DNA of 64,000 nucleotides from Hemileia vastatrix (GCA_030280995.1 JASXTE010000001.1:4025001-4089000), one strand, 5' to 3'; positions 10,493 to 21,662 are shown, numbered from the stretch's first letter. Notes: generated from the sequence alone by a model not told the origin. Numbers and translations: made by a program.

Positions 10493-13400
10493 GTGACCGC
10501 CAGGAAGGTGCCAAAATTTTCATTGGGGACTGGCATTTTAGTTGTTACTATCTCCCAGGATGAGAGGGACCCAGATAGTGACCAGTCAGTCCAACAAGAA
10601 GGGATATGTAAAGTGGTAAATCATAGGTGTTTTGGTAATACTACAGTAGAATGTATTATTTCTAAGCTTTTTGATTTCTTTGATTATGGATTTTGTTACA
10701 CTTATATTAAAAAGAAAAGACAAAAATAAGATTTAGGTGTAACCCATAGTTATATTAGAAAGGGTTTGATTTTAAGTAATAAAGGGAACAACAAGCGCTT
10801 TTTAGCATCTATGTATAAACCAGTGGCTTTCAAGGTTAAACCAGTAAATGTACCAATTCCTGATTTAAATCCTCCTTTTCAGAGGCCAGAGCTGTCTAGG
10901 AATCCTTATGATACTCCTTTAACAAAGTTTCCACCTGAATTTGTGCCTACTAGTAAAATCACAAAAGAGAGGCTTCACATGGTTAATTTTGGACCGGAGG
11001 ATTGGTTGTCACAGGAAGAAAAGAAGTTGTTGTTACATGTTATGGCTCTCAGAGAAAATTCTATTGCATTTTCTGAAGAGTAAAGGGGTTTGTTGAAACA
11101 CTCTTATGGTAAACCTTATATTGTTCCAGTTATACCTCATGCACCGTGGCAGAAGAAGGCTTTTCCAATACCAGCGGCTATAAGAGAAGAGTATACGGAA
11201 TTAATTAGGGGAAGGTTAAGGTCTGGCTTTTATGAACAGCCTATGTCTAGTTATTCAAGTCCAGTGTTTTGTGTTGTTAAACATAATGGTATATTAAGGG
11301 TTTTTCATGATCTTTGGGAGATGAACAAGGTTACCATAAAGGACGCAGGAATGCCAACAACGCCAGAGGAGTTTGTGGATTCTTTTGCAGGAAGCACATT
11401 TTATGGATTAGATAATATTATGGGAGGATACGATGAGCGTGAATCAGAAAAATCATCCAGACCCATGACAACATTTGAAACCCCACTGGGGCACTTCAAG
11501 TTGACAAGGTTACTGCAAGGTGCAACAAATTCTGTGGCGGTATACCAAGCACAGATGATGTGGATATTTCAGGAGGAAATTCCAGAACATGTGGTAAAAT
11601 TTTCGTTGATGATGGTGGTATAAAAGGACCTGCCAGTGATTACAATGGGAGGTGAGAAAGGAGAATCCGTATATTTGAAGGTTTGTTTGGGAATATGTGA
11701 TTACCCTGGAAAGAGTGCTATTCAGGATAGAGGAGGCAGGATTAACAATCTCTGGATCCAAGTTTGCTTGTTGTGTTCCATTGCTAGATATAGTGGGACA
11801 TGTGGTATGCAAAAAAGGGAGGATCATTGCGGAAAAGCAGAAGAATGAGGTGCTTGCATGGCCGAGGCCAAGAAATACTACGGAAGTTAGAGAATTTTTA
11901 GGCATTTGTACATATGTAAGAAGGTTTATTTGAGATTTTGGTTTGTTGTTGTCACGTTTAAGGCGCATAACAAGAAAAGATGTTTTATGGGATTGGACAG
12001 AGGAATATAATGAGTCATTTGAACTTTTCAAAAGGATTGTAGGAAAAGATATTATTTTTAAGAAATTGGAGTATGGACCAAGTGCTGGAAAAATTACTCT
12101 AGCGGTGGATTCTAGTATGACTGCAGTGGGGAAAAATTTTGATGCAGGAGGATGTGGAAGGTAATGATAGACCTGTCCTTTATGAATCTATGACTTTTAC
12201 TAGAGTAGAGTCTAGGTACTCTCAGTATAAGCTGGGTTTATGTGTAGTAGCAAAGATTTTTAAGAAGCTACAATGGATGCTTTGGGGGCAACATTTTGAG
12301 TTTCAGGTTGATGCACTATCGTTGGTGCAAATGATAAGTAGCCCAAGCTTACCAGATGCGCCCATGACAAGGTGGATGGCGCAGATTAATTTTTTTTCTT
12401 TTGATTTAGTCCATAAGCTGGGAAAGTAGTTCACTATGCCAGATTCATTATCTAAAAGACTCCTGTGTGAAGAAGACTCAGAAGCCAAAAAATTTGAAGA
12501 AGATAAGAGATGGGTAAACGGGATAGATTATTGTTATGGAATATTTGGTAAGGTCATCTGAAATGACAATAAACTAGCAGGAAAAGTTGTCCGCAATGAC
12601 AATAAACTAGTAGTGTGGAAATTCAATAAAGACATAAAACTAGATGTTGAATATTCAAAGGATGTTTGTAGCAAAGGTTGTCTGCAACTAGATTTAGGAA
12701 ACGCTGAAGCTAACGTAGAAACAAGGAGTGCACTAGGCAAGGCAGTGGAAGAGTCAGATGACAAAGATGATTCAAGGGGAAGTCAAGATAGTAGTACTCA
12801 TCCCAAAGAGGGGGAGTATTCTTAAGTAGACGCATCTACTGATGAGGTAGTAGAGTTGTTAAGGTTATATCTGGAAGGTAGTAGTCAACCAGATTTTTGC
12901 GATAAAAAGGTTTGGCGCAATATTGAAAAGCACACTAAAGGCTATTTTATTAAAAATGGGAAGTTATGAAAGTATCAAGCTTTGTTTCCTCAGTTAGTTG
13001 TCCAAACTAGGAAAAGGAAGGAGAAGATACTCAGGGAGTTACATGAGAATTTAGGAAATAGAGGTCAAGACAAGACGTATCGCAGAGTTAGGGAAAGATT
13101 CTGGTGGCCCAATATGAAGAATGAAGTAAGAGATTGGGTTAAATCTTGTCCTGAATTTCAGCCTAGGAGTTACAGAAAGCCAAAAAAGAAAGGTAGAGCG
13201 ACGGGTGAAGATAATTTTTTTGCTAGGGTCAGTTTAGATGCAGTTCATATAAAAGAAGGATGCTTTAAATACTTGGTAGTAGCCAGGGATGATCTATCAG
13301 GATGGGTCAAAGCAGCGCCGTTGGTAGATCTTAAGGCGAGTAATGTAGCTGAATTCTTGAAGAAAGAATGGGTATATATGTATGGGGTAGTGAAGATGGT

Positions 13401-14092
13401 GACTGTAGATGGTGGCGCTGAAATTGCTTGAGAATTCCAAGAAGTAGTCAAAGGTATTGGAGAAAGGCTACGAGTTGCAACAGCATATTATCCTGAAGCA
13501 GAGGGGATGGTAGAAAGAGGGCATCAAGTTATAAAGGATGCGCTAGCTAAATTATGTGGGAATAATGGGGCAAAGTAAAAGAACTACTTCCCATTAGTTT
13601 TGTTTGCTGACAGGATTTCAGTTAAAAGGACAACTGGGTTTTCACTGTATGAACTTATGTTTGGTCAAAGGGCGGTATTACCTATTGATCTAGACGCTGG
13701 ATCTTTTCTTGGATGTGACTGGGATAAAGTGCGCTCAACTGAAGATTTGATTCTAGAGAGAGTAGCACAGCTTGAAAGAAAAGACAAGTTTGTGAAGAAG
13801 GCATATGATAGAATGATGCAGATCCGGGACAAGTCAGTTAAATATTGGGATAAGCGTTTAGTGCATAGGTTAATGAAGCCATTGAACCCAGGAGATTTGG
13901 TTTTGGTTTATAATAGAAGTTTAGAAAGCCAATGGGGGAAGATGTTTTCTGAAAGATGGAACGGTCCTTATAGGATAAGATAGCAGATAACAGGGCGTCT
14001 TACTTGCTAGAGAAACTGGATGGTACTGAATGGAAGCGACATGTGGTGGTAGATCAGACCAAAAGATTCTACCCAAGGGGTGTTCCAGTGAT
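10493..14092 (+). pseudogene. pol: pol relic of family C (RT, RNase H, integrase, GPY/F)
   Basis: The frame is -1 relative to gag-pro, as in the young A element. In order: ERLHMVNFGPEDWLS (about 10966), the RT fingers SSYSSPVFCVVK (about 11245), NIMGGYDE (first catalytic Asp, about 11415), QGATNSVAVYQ, FVDDGGIKGP (about 11605), RNase H with ESRYSQ and LVHKLGK (about 12200-12425), an acidic insert with hairpins (12540-12800), HHCC (HENLGNRG...CPEF, so the second Cys pair is damaged), DDE integrase with LDAVH, VDGG and EAEGMVERGH (13230-13520), and GPYRI (about 13965). Several stops (for example about 11081, 11934, 13431) make it non-functional. Confidence 0.88.
12553..12609 (+). promoter_or_regulatory. 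Two TAAACT hairpins with non-A stems inside C pol
   Basis: At 12587-12609 the stem is TTGTC/GACAA, the loop CGCAAT and the tail TAAACTA. Loop and tail are identical to the array at 58773 in family A, but all variable stem pairs are different and still complementary. At 12553-12576 GTCAT pairs with ATGAC around CTGAA, followed by AATAAACTA. This pair is the best covariation evidence for the hairpin in the window. Confidence 0.8.
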
Positions 14093-14553
14093 ACAAGATA
14101 ACCTCCAGAATGAGGAAAAACTACCAGAATAACCTCCAGGAAGAGGTTAAACTAACAAGTTATGTTAAGCTTTGTTTTTGTAAGAGGACTCACAGGAGGC
14201 TTTGACACAGTTTTGACGGATAGAGGGCGCTAACTGGAAGTTAGGTGCACTATGGCTGAACAGGCAACTGGCATAAGCGCTCAGATGAGGGTGTAGAGGA
14301 AAATGAAATCTTATATTTTTATTGTTCAAGGGGAAATGACGAGATAGGCAATTGGATTAAAGGAGGTGCATACCATGTAAATGCAAAAGACACTGGGAAT
14401 CTAGCTAATGAGTTAACCAACCAGGAGTGGAATAACAATTTATAGATGGGCGGCTCTACAGTTTGATTCTTATTTACATCAGGTATTTTTGTATCGCAGT
14501 AAAGGCGGTACAGTTTTATGATTTAAAAGTTTTTTTATGAATTTTTATAGGGT
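14093..14553 (+). other. C element post-pol region with two TAAACT hairpins
   Basis: CCTC-CAGAAT-GAGG then AAAAACTA at 14102-14123, and CCTC-CAGGAA-GAGG then TTAAACTA at 14133-14154. These are the same positions relative to the pol end as the arrays in family A. The remainder (about 14160-14550) has no visible coding potential. Confidence 0.7.
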
Positions 14554-15551
14554 TTACAGTCTTTTAAAGAAAGTAGAGGGAGCAAAGTTAGGCGCTCTAA
14601 AATTAGAAGACAAGTAGTATGGAAGACAGGGTAGAAGAATAGCGCCATGTCTAAAACAATTATTTAAAGGCATAGCAAGAAAAAAGATGAAGACTATGTA
14701 CAGGGATAATGGACAGAGAAGGCTCATATGGAGAGCGCTAGTGGACTTTTCAGTATTGGGGTGAAAGCTATTAGGATATCCTTTCCAGTCTTCAGGCATG
14801 ACCCAAAAACAAGGATTGGCGGGGAATCCAAGAATAGTTGATGAGCTGGTTTCATTCATTAGTTGACCTATCATTTCTATATGGGTGTAGTGAGCTTCAA
14901 GTTCAGTGTCAGAAAAATCTGGTGCGTTATAATAGAATAGAGACATAGTGTCATATATAAGATGAAGCCTGGAAAACATTTGCATGGAATGAACAAAAGG
15001 TAAAGGAATAGGAGCCCATCCCAGGGAGATGGATTCATTGAAGCCTGAAAAAGAGTCATCAGGTAAGGGAAGCGTAAGTATAATGAAGGGTACTTACTTG
15101 CTAATAAGTTTTGTGGGCACACTGATGGAGAAGAAATGGTAAACACGTCAGGAGCAGCTGTAGTGGAGCCTGAGAGCATAGAAGCATTGGAGCTTGGAGT
15201 GGAAGATGGCGCAGTGCTAGGCAGGATAGATATTTGGTGCCTGGGAAAAGTAGGAAGTGATGGCAACTCATAAGGAACATTATTATTGGTAGAAGAGTTG
15301 GGGCTAGTGGGACTAGTGGTTGTAATTATGGGGGCACTACTGGTAGAACTAGGTTGAAAGCAAATATAGCCAGTAGGATGAGGAGTATTTTGGTTCAGAG
15401 AGATATTTCAAGTTTTGTGGTATCGAAAGCAGTTGTTACAAGCAGGTCTAAAGAAGGCATACCCCCGAGGTCTAGAAAATGTAAAATGAAAGTTGCGGCG
15501 TTTACAAAATGAGCATGCTTGATCTTTGGGAACTGTGTGATATTGAGTCAT
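14554..15551 (-). CDS. C antisense gene 1: spliced zinc-binding-motif protein (damaged)
   Basis: Read on the minus strand from an ATG at 15551. Residues 13-41 contain CX2C-X21-CX2C, preceded by KDQA. The same DQAC start and identical X21 spacing occur in the A-old antisense gene at 45133. A Ser/Thr/Pro-rich stretch follows. At 15097 a GTAAGT donor opens a 53-bp intron ending in TTTTTCAG at 15045. Removing it joins the upstream frame in phase to a second exon of about 160 codons (rich in aromatic and acidic residues around LFYYNAPDF..TELEAHY) that ends at 14554. One TGA interrupts exon 1 after the cysteines (about 15410). The gene lies between pol and the 3' LTR, opposite to gag-pol. Function unknown; a nucleic-acid-binding role is only an inference. 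Confidence 0.72.
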
Positions 15552-16072
15552 GATGTTTGGATGAAGGTAATCCGGGTTATTAGATGGGCTATTTATAGGT
15601 CAAAAATAGCATTATGGAAAAGACATCAGTTGTGCAATAACTGACATGAGTCCTGGATGGTTTCTAAAAAGGATATGAAGAATTTTCATTAAAAAAAAAT
15701 AAGGGACTAAAGGAAAGGAAAATCTGTCACAGTCAAGGGAAAGTCATATGTTGCAAAGATATGAAGATTTCAAGGGAAAGCATGCATATATGACACAGGG
15801 GATGTATTTGCTGCTACAGGGAGTAGCGCCGATCTCAAATTTATTATGTATTTATTGTTTTATCTTTCATAGGCACTTAGTAGTAAGGTGCACTGTTTGG
15901 AAAAAGGATAATATCTCGCAGAAGTTGGGTTCTCACAAGGAAATTGGGGTCAAGCAGAATTAACAAGAAAAAAAAAATATTATTGTTGCATTTTTTTTAC
16001 AAAGCTATATACAATTTATTAGGAATATATAAGGAAGATTTTTTAGTATTCTGCGTCATCATAGATCAGGAT
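15552..16072. other. Spacer between the two C antisense genes
   Basis: About 520 bp, AT-rich. The plus-strand frames here (for example about 15748-15963) resemble no other copy and show no motif. It probably holds the regulatory region of antisense gene 1 and the terminator of antisense gene 2, but I see no recognisable signal. Confidence 0.45.
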
Positions 16073-17031
16073 TCAGAAAGCCCAGTCGTTAACAGCCTCT
16101 TGCATGTTTTGTTTCACGGTGGTCAATAGCTGTTTTTGTTTATTATACTTGGCGTGAGTATAAACCATGACCGCCTCAAGAAATTCCTCAATGGCAGCTA
16201 TCATATTGTTCATACAACGCATGGTTGCATTGTATGGTGCTCAGGCAATGTGCTCTGCGAGATCCCAGTATTGAGCCATGGTGGGCTCTTCCTCATCGTC
16301 ATTAGGAGGGACGTTGGCTGGCCAATAATCTGGGATGATGTTGTTGTAAATTGGCTGAAGAGCAGTCCAGTCAGGAGTTGGTGTGTGCAGAGTACACTCC
16401 AGAATAGGGTCGGTATCCCAGACTGGAAGGAACAGAGGAGCATTAGGAGGCAGAGGCAATTCAGCATAAGGTGTGCCTGGCGCATTCTAAGAGAGGAAAG
16501 AAAGAATGCTAGTGTTAAAAAAAAAAAAGGGAGAAGAAAGCAAAAGACGACTTACTGTACTCACCTCTTAAAAGAGAGAGTTAGGAATAAAGGCAACACT
16601 ACTAGGTGTAGGTGTTCGGTAAGCAACCTTGACTTGCTTGTTTCCAGGTGGGGTCAAAGAAGTGGGTGCTGGGAACTTGATGGTCATCTGACTCATCATA
16701 TTTGAAGTTAAAGCGTTGGGATCCAGGTGGGCATCAGTGGGCGGCCCATCGTAGCTACGCTTCTTTTTGCGTTGTTTACAGTAATCACATGAATAGGAAA
16801 GGAAGAAAGGAAGGAGGAGAAATGAAGAAAACTTACACTAAAGAAAGTATTTCCACAGCGGGCTTTTGAAAAGTTGCAAAGAGTTATGCCATTCTAAATG
16901 TAGCGGGTGCATCTTGTCCCACACATCAGCGTAGGTGGAGCAGCAGTGGGCTGTGTGTGCACAAACTGTCGGATTGCATCCACAATGTTGGTGGTATGTT
17001 CGGTGATAATGGCAGTGTTTCTAGTATTCAT
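16073..17031 (-). pseudogene. C antisense gene 2: spliced, basic motif plus acidic/coiled C-terminus
   Basis: Starts at an ATG at 17031, only about 138 bp inside the 3' LTR and reading away from it. After about 35 residues the frame shifts. A GTAAGT donor lies at 16836. The next coding block starts CDYCKQRKKKR (about 16790), a CX2C followed by a basic cluster that could be a nuclear-localisation signal or a decayed half of a Zn2Cys6 motif. A second intron is clean: donor GTGAGT at 16564, acceptor TTAG at 16487, 78 bp, phase preserved. The last exon is proline-rich, then DDEEE, then a helical segment ending in EAVNDWAF at 16073. Two or three stops and a missing acceptor for the first intron make it a probable pseudogene. 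No known family recognised. Confidence 0.62.
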
Positions 17032-17154
17032 TGAAGGAAAAAAATTTGAGAAAGTAAAAATGAGGATTTGTAGTAAGTAAGGGAAGAAGTTGGAAGATGG
17101 AGGAAGAAAGAGCTGTGAGACGCAGGATATTTATAGGCTCCTGGGGACAGTTTT

Positions 17155-17168
17155 GGGTAGAGGGAGGA
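17155..17168 (+). promoter_or_regulatory. Polypurine tract of family C
   Basis: GGTAGAGGGAGGA directly abuts the TGTGG start of LTR C3, as expected for the plus-strand primer. The A and B families have GGAGGGAGGA and GGAGAGAGGA at the same position. Confidence 0.75.
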
Positions 17169-18372
17169 TGTGGTACGCACCTTGCAGGCAGTTTGATTTT
17201 GGACCAATCAGCTCGCATAGTCCAGGAAGAACAAAGGGGATTCATAGCACAGTAGGTAGTGCTAAACTATAATACGTATTTGTGTGTTTCTAGAACAAAG
17301 GGAAATAGAAGCGTGGAAGAGGATTCAGGGTCTGTGCGCTTGTATTTCGCAGCAGGATGCGCTGCGCAATGGGGAATGGTGTGTTATCAATTTAAGACTT
17401 CAAGCGCTGAACAATATGGATTTCGATTTTCCAATAATCATATGTTATGCACTAAGGAAGGAATTATGGCTCAAGGAAAGACTCATGTGCAAAGTATACT
17501 TCACTGCGGCTAGTGTGGTAACTTTCTGAAACAGGTAATATAGGAGGCTAACTAGTTAGAAGTCAAAGCAACTAGGATCAGCGTTAGAAGGAGTCAAACT
17601 TGGAAGTAGCGTTGAAACAAAACAAAGGTACAGTCAGGAGCGCATATGTGGAGTATAGGTGAAACAAGTTAATACTAGTGTCAGTAAGGATAGGGTATGT
17701 TTTAAGCGCTGTAGTTTTTACAAGCAGTGTATGTAGTTTCCTAATAGATTAGTTATTTTTTTACTAATGTAAAACTAGAGTCAGCGCTGGAGATCCACTA
17801 GGGAACTGTGTTTTGAGCGCTGGAAAAATATAAAAAAGGGTATTGCATCTAGTAATGAGGAGGAGAAAAATTGACGAATAATTAGTTAACAAACAAGTAG
17901 TTAATAATTGTGGAGTCAAGTATAAGATATTAGATTTTCTGAGATCATTTTTTTGAGAATATATTAGTGATATTTCTGAGTCTTTTGTCATTCATGCATC
18001 TGTGTGTGTATTTCATATAGTATAAGTGAAAGATCACAAAATAGAGAGAGTATATAGATTCAGTAGGATTGACTAGTATTAGAGTTATTTTATTGCTATA
18101 ATAAGGCAAATTCAAAGAGAGCACTTCAAGAGAGAGTAGCTTTGAATATTAGCGCTTGTTAAGAATAGAAATATCCCGATAGTAATACTTGTTTTTCCTG
18201 ATCTTTTAAACTCATTTCTCAACTTATAAACTTTCTAATCACATTTTAGTGTTACACATTATTGCACCGTCTTTGAAAATAAGAGTGGCAGGCACTTCTT
18301 TTTAGAAATTGAAAAGGAAAACCAACCCATCTTGCATTGTTTCTGCTGCTTAGTACTTTAGAACTCTCTACA
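17169..18372 (+). repeat. 3' LTR of family C (C3)
   Basis: Begins TGTGGTACGCACC and ends CTCTCTACA, followed by the target duplication GCAG. It is closely similar to C2, including GGACCAATCAGCTCG near the start. Confidence 0.88.
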
Positions 18373-18376
18373 GCAG

Positions 18377-18724
18377 AATAAAAGGACCTTCAAAAAATTA
18401 TGGTGATGAAATACTGAAGGAGAATACAAGTATAAGAAATTTTATCTGGGAATACGCTGTCATATTAGAAAGGATTTTATTGAGGATAGAAGAGGCTGGC
18501 TAAACAATTTCAGGTTCCAAATTTTCTTTTTGTGTGCCATATTTGGAAATCTTAGGTCATGTGGTATGTAGATAGGGTAGGATTATGTCAAAAATAAGTT
18601 AAATAAAATTTAGTCCTGGCCAAGACCCAAGAATAAAGCTGAAGTCCAAGGGTTTTTAGGCGTATATGTTTATGTTAGAAATTTTATCAAGGACTCTTGT
18701 TCATAGGCTGCTCCTTTGAGACAG
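18377..18724 (+). pseudogene. pol: pol relic of A-old, part 2 (RT thumb/connection)
   Basis: It resumes RT homology at the equivalent of GGIKGP (ATAAAAGGACC) and runs through RNFIWEYA, EEAG..ISGSKF and GHVVC to APLRR, where element B begins at 18725. Many stops. Homology resumes at about 38505. Confidence 0.82.
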
Positions 18725-19787
18725 TGTGGTCTTCCAACATTAGAAGATGCCTTTGTTAGGCTGTTTTGTGCTGTTTGTGTATGTCTTTATTGACATTGGT
18801 TAAAAAATTAGATGTTTTTTAGTTTTACTAAGTGAATATTGGGACCATGGGTATGTGAGTACTACAATTGGATAGCCCTGGATTTACTCTATATTCTATG
18901 TCTTGTTGACATTTTTTATATTCCAAGTTTTAAGGGGTAATTTCTCCATTCTTCATTTCTAAAAAATAGCTGTTTGATTTTATTTTTCATGTTTTACCGG
19001 CTAACTTTGAGTCTTAGGGTTAAGTGCTTAGTAATATTAAGTAGGGGTAATTTGGCTCTAAATAATTTATTTCTCAATTTTGTTATAGCTGAATTCTGTG
19101 ATTTAAGGGTTTTAGTAGTTATAGTGGATTTTTCTAAGGATTTGAGGCTTTTTAGATGCTTTTAGTGGTATGTTGGCTTCAGGGAGGTCGGCCCGCCTCA
19201 GTCCAAAAAGGCTGGGGAGACTTTTAAGAGGGTTTTTATTCAATTTGGCTGTCAAAGGTGCCAAATTAGTTGCTGTGCATGGATTTTAGATGGGTGGTCT
19301 GTGTGTACATACTGAATAAGACAGTTTGGGGCAACTTTAATTATCATTCAACCATCTGGTAATTATATCTTTGTTTCTCACTCAGTTTTTACTGTTCTTT
19401 GGCCACAGTTGGCTGTGTATGTGGTAATATTAGCTCTTCATTTAACTTAGCTTTGGAAACTGATCTCTCTGTTGTAGCTTTGCAAGCTACATCAAGTATT
19501 TTGCTGTTTTTGTGCAACAAGTGCACTGTGTCTTTGGTTTCTGGTGTGAATTTTTCTGAATTTCTGGTTTTCTGGTTCTTTGGCTCTCAGTGGTCTGCTA
19601 TTGGCTACTATCTTGACTTTTAAAGAAGTCAAGTAGTTGTTTGGAAGTGGGAATTGTAACAGTCTCTAATTTTCTGTTGCAAATTACTCTCACCTAGTTT
19701 TTCTCAAAGGGACAGGGGTTTTTCTCCCCAGTTTGACTGCAACTCCCTTAGTCAAGGCCTATAACTAGTACTATAGGATTGTCTAAA
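18725..19787 (+). repeat. 5' LTR of family B
   Basis: Begins TGTGGTCTTCCAACATT and ends TTGTCTAAA. Homologous to 37445-38499 and to the split solo LTR 50504-63875, which ends TTGTCTACA. The plus-strand frames inside it (for example 18974-19165, 19399-19623) are LTR sequence. Confidence 0.85.
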
Positions 19788-19791
19788 TTTC

Positions 19792-19809
19792 TGGCACCAA
19801 AAATGTGGG
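19792..19809 (+). promoter_or_regulatory. Degenerate primer-binding site of family B
   Basis: TGGCACCAAAAATGTGGG is a decayed relative of the A site TGGCGCCCAACGTGGGG and lies 4 bp inside the 5' LTR. Confidence 0.65.
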
Positions 19810-19961
19810 TCTTTATTTCTAGAGCCCAACTTGGGGTGAGAATTTGCTAGCTTTAGGAATCTCTGATACTGTTGGACTCTCTTCTTTTGTGGATTATTTG
19901 TGGATTTTGGATTTTTGGTGCTGTATCTCTCTGTATTTGGTCTAGGGGGTCTTCTCTCTAG

Positions 19962-20753
19962 TTGGATTTGGTCCCTCCTAGGTCTCTGAAAGCTATTGGG
20001 GGGACTTTGGCTATCTGTGGTGGAAATTTGTGGAGGTGTTATTGGAAATATTTAGGATGGTTAGGATCAAGTCATGGAAAGGGAAAATTCACTTTGGAGA
20101 GGAGGAAAGGTTATTTTTGGAGATCTTTGAAGCTGCTGCTGATGTGGATGGGTCTTCTTATTTGGATAGGGTGAGGCAGGTGATCTTCTTCATTGATGAT
20201 AGAGAGGTGGTGAAGGAAATTCTTAGGAAGTAGGGATATAGGATTTAGGATTGGGTGAAGTTAAGATGGAAATGATCAAGAGGTGTCTCACTGTGTTTTC
20301 AATGGATGGTGTTTATGGTATTGCTAGGAAATGGGAAATTGATGGTGGGGTAACTTCTCTGGCTCATTATGGTAAATTAATGGAGGAATTTGAAGAGGTT
20401 ATGAATTATCTGGATTATAATGGTATTTTCTCTCATGAAATGGAGGCCAAGAGTTTATTTTGGAGTTCCATGGGTCTGGAGGTCAAAAAGGAGGTTCAGG
20501 GAATTCTGTTAAAGGCTGGGATGATGAAGACACTTCTAAATGGAGAAAGTAGGTTCCAGCTATAGGTGTTTTGAAGAAGGCTATTCTGGAGCATCTTGAA
20601 AGCCTTGTTTCTAAAGAGGTGGAACCTGAAAATGAAAATATAATGGATGTAAAGGTTCAGGAAGAAGTGGCAGAAGGTTCAGCTACAGTTGAGATTTTGG
20701 AATCACCCACTTTGGGAGATGATGATGTTTGTGATGTTTAATAAATTTTCATT
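19962..20753 (+). pseudogene. gag: gag relic of family B (N-terminal and capsid-like half)
   Basis: About 20048 onward reads VRIKSWKGK.HFGEEE..FLEIFEAAADVDGSSYLD.VRQV.FFI.DREV, matching young A Gag VRIVSWDGPKFDGEEV...AAAAVDGASHVDMVKQVRFFIADREV. The next piece (20251-20565) matches WQAKGGVSSMADFKKLCVQFDEVVEYL and the NGE block. Several frame breaks. The sequence then runs into an acidic region and no zinc knuckle follows. Confidence 0.75.
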
Positions 20754-21661
20754 TATTTAACAGATGATGTCAATGTACATCAAGAATGTGCTTCATTTTT
20801 TTTTTGGATATGTACACACTGGATGATCAGTGTACCTTTTCAAAGGTGGATGAGCTCTGTGGGAAGGAAAAATTGGATGTTCATGATGATATGGTTTTTT
20901 CATGTTTATATAATGAATTTTTGGATGAAGATCCTTATTTAACATCTGTTGATGGTCAGCAATAGTCTGTGTTTGATATACTTCTTTTAGAGGAAGAATA
21001 TTTTCTGGGTGCTCCTTTAAGTTCAGAAGATGAATGCTTGGAAGAGGATGTTAATTTTGATGTTATGGACTCTATTCTGGAAGATCTTTTGGATTCTCAG
21101 ATTAATTCTGAACGTAATGATTTGAAGCCTCATGAAAATGATTCTTAGTTTCTTATTTCAAGTTCAGAGGATGGAAGAAGTGGTGACAATCTCTCTATAG
21201 AAATTTTGGATCTTCAGAATGATTTTGTTCTGGATGTATGTTTGTTGGAGGAATATAATTCCAAGCTGGTTCCCTCAAGATCAGAGGATTTTTGCTTGGG
21301 GGAATATGATTATTTTAGTGTTCTGGGTTCTGTTTTGAAGCATTTTTTTGAATTTCAGAATAATTTTGTGATTGATGATTTGGAGTCAGAGACAGTAAGC
21401 TCTCAGTTTTTTCCCTCAACTGGAGAAGGATTTTTTAGAAAGGAGGATAAAATTATTGATGCTGTAGATTTCAATTTTTCAAAGGATATAGGGTGGATGG
21501 ACACTAGGAATGAAATTTATGGTAAATTCAGTGAATGGCAAAGGATGGGGATTTTGTTTGGAGGTCTGATTATGGGATATAAGAATTGGAAGAGGGGCTT
21601 AGCTTTTTGTAGCCCTAGAGGAAAACTTATTGGTTTCAACCTGGGGATTTCAAGTATCTAA
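20754..21661 (+). pseudogene. Long acidic domain replacing nucleocapsid and protease in B
   Basis: Mostly open with few stops (about 20964, 21148). Reads as Glu/Asp-rich segments with aromatic residues, with repeated xLEExY / SEDxxLxE-type patterns. The last part (21206-21661) is open for about 150 codons and ends GFNLGISSI, matching the end of the shorter region in A-old (about 4060-4102, GFYQGISKI). No similarity to protease or zinc knuckle. Function unknown. Confidence 0.55.
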
Positions 21662-21662
21662 T

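Larger units (their letters stand above)
6805..18372 (+). mobile_element. Family-C Ty3/gypsy element, decayed
   Basis: LTR C2 (6805-7971), internal region with gag-pro and pol relics on the plus strand, two genes on the minus strand, and LTR C3 (17169-18372). The right flank GCAG (18373-18376) matches the GCAG in front of solo LTR C1. Joining 5687 to 18377 restores continuous homology to RT of A-old, so C1 plus this element fill one insertion site. The two LTRs differ by several per cent, so the element is younger than C1 but not recent. Confidence 0.88.
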
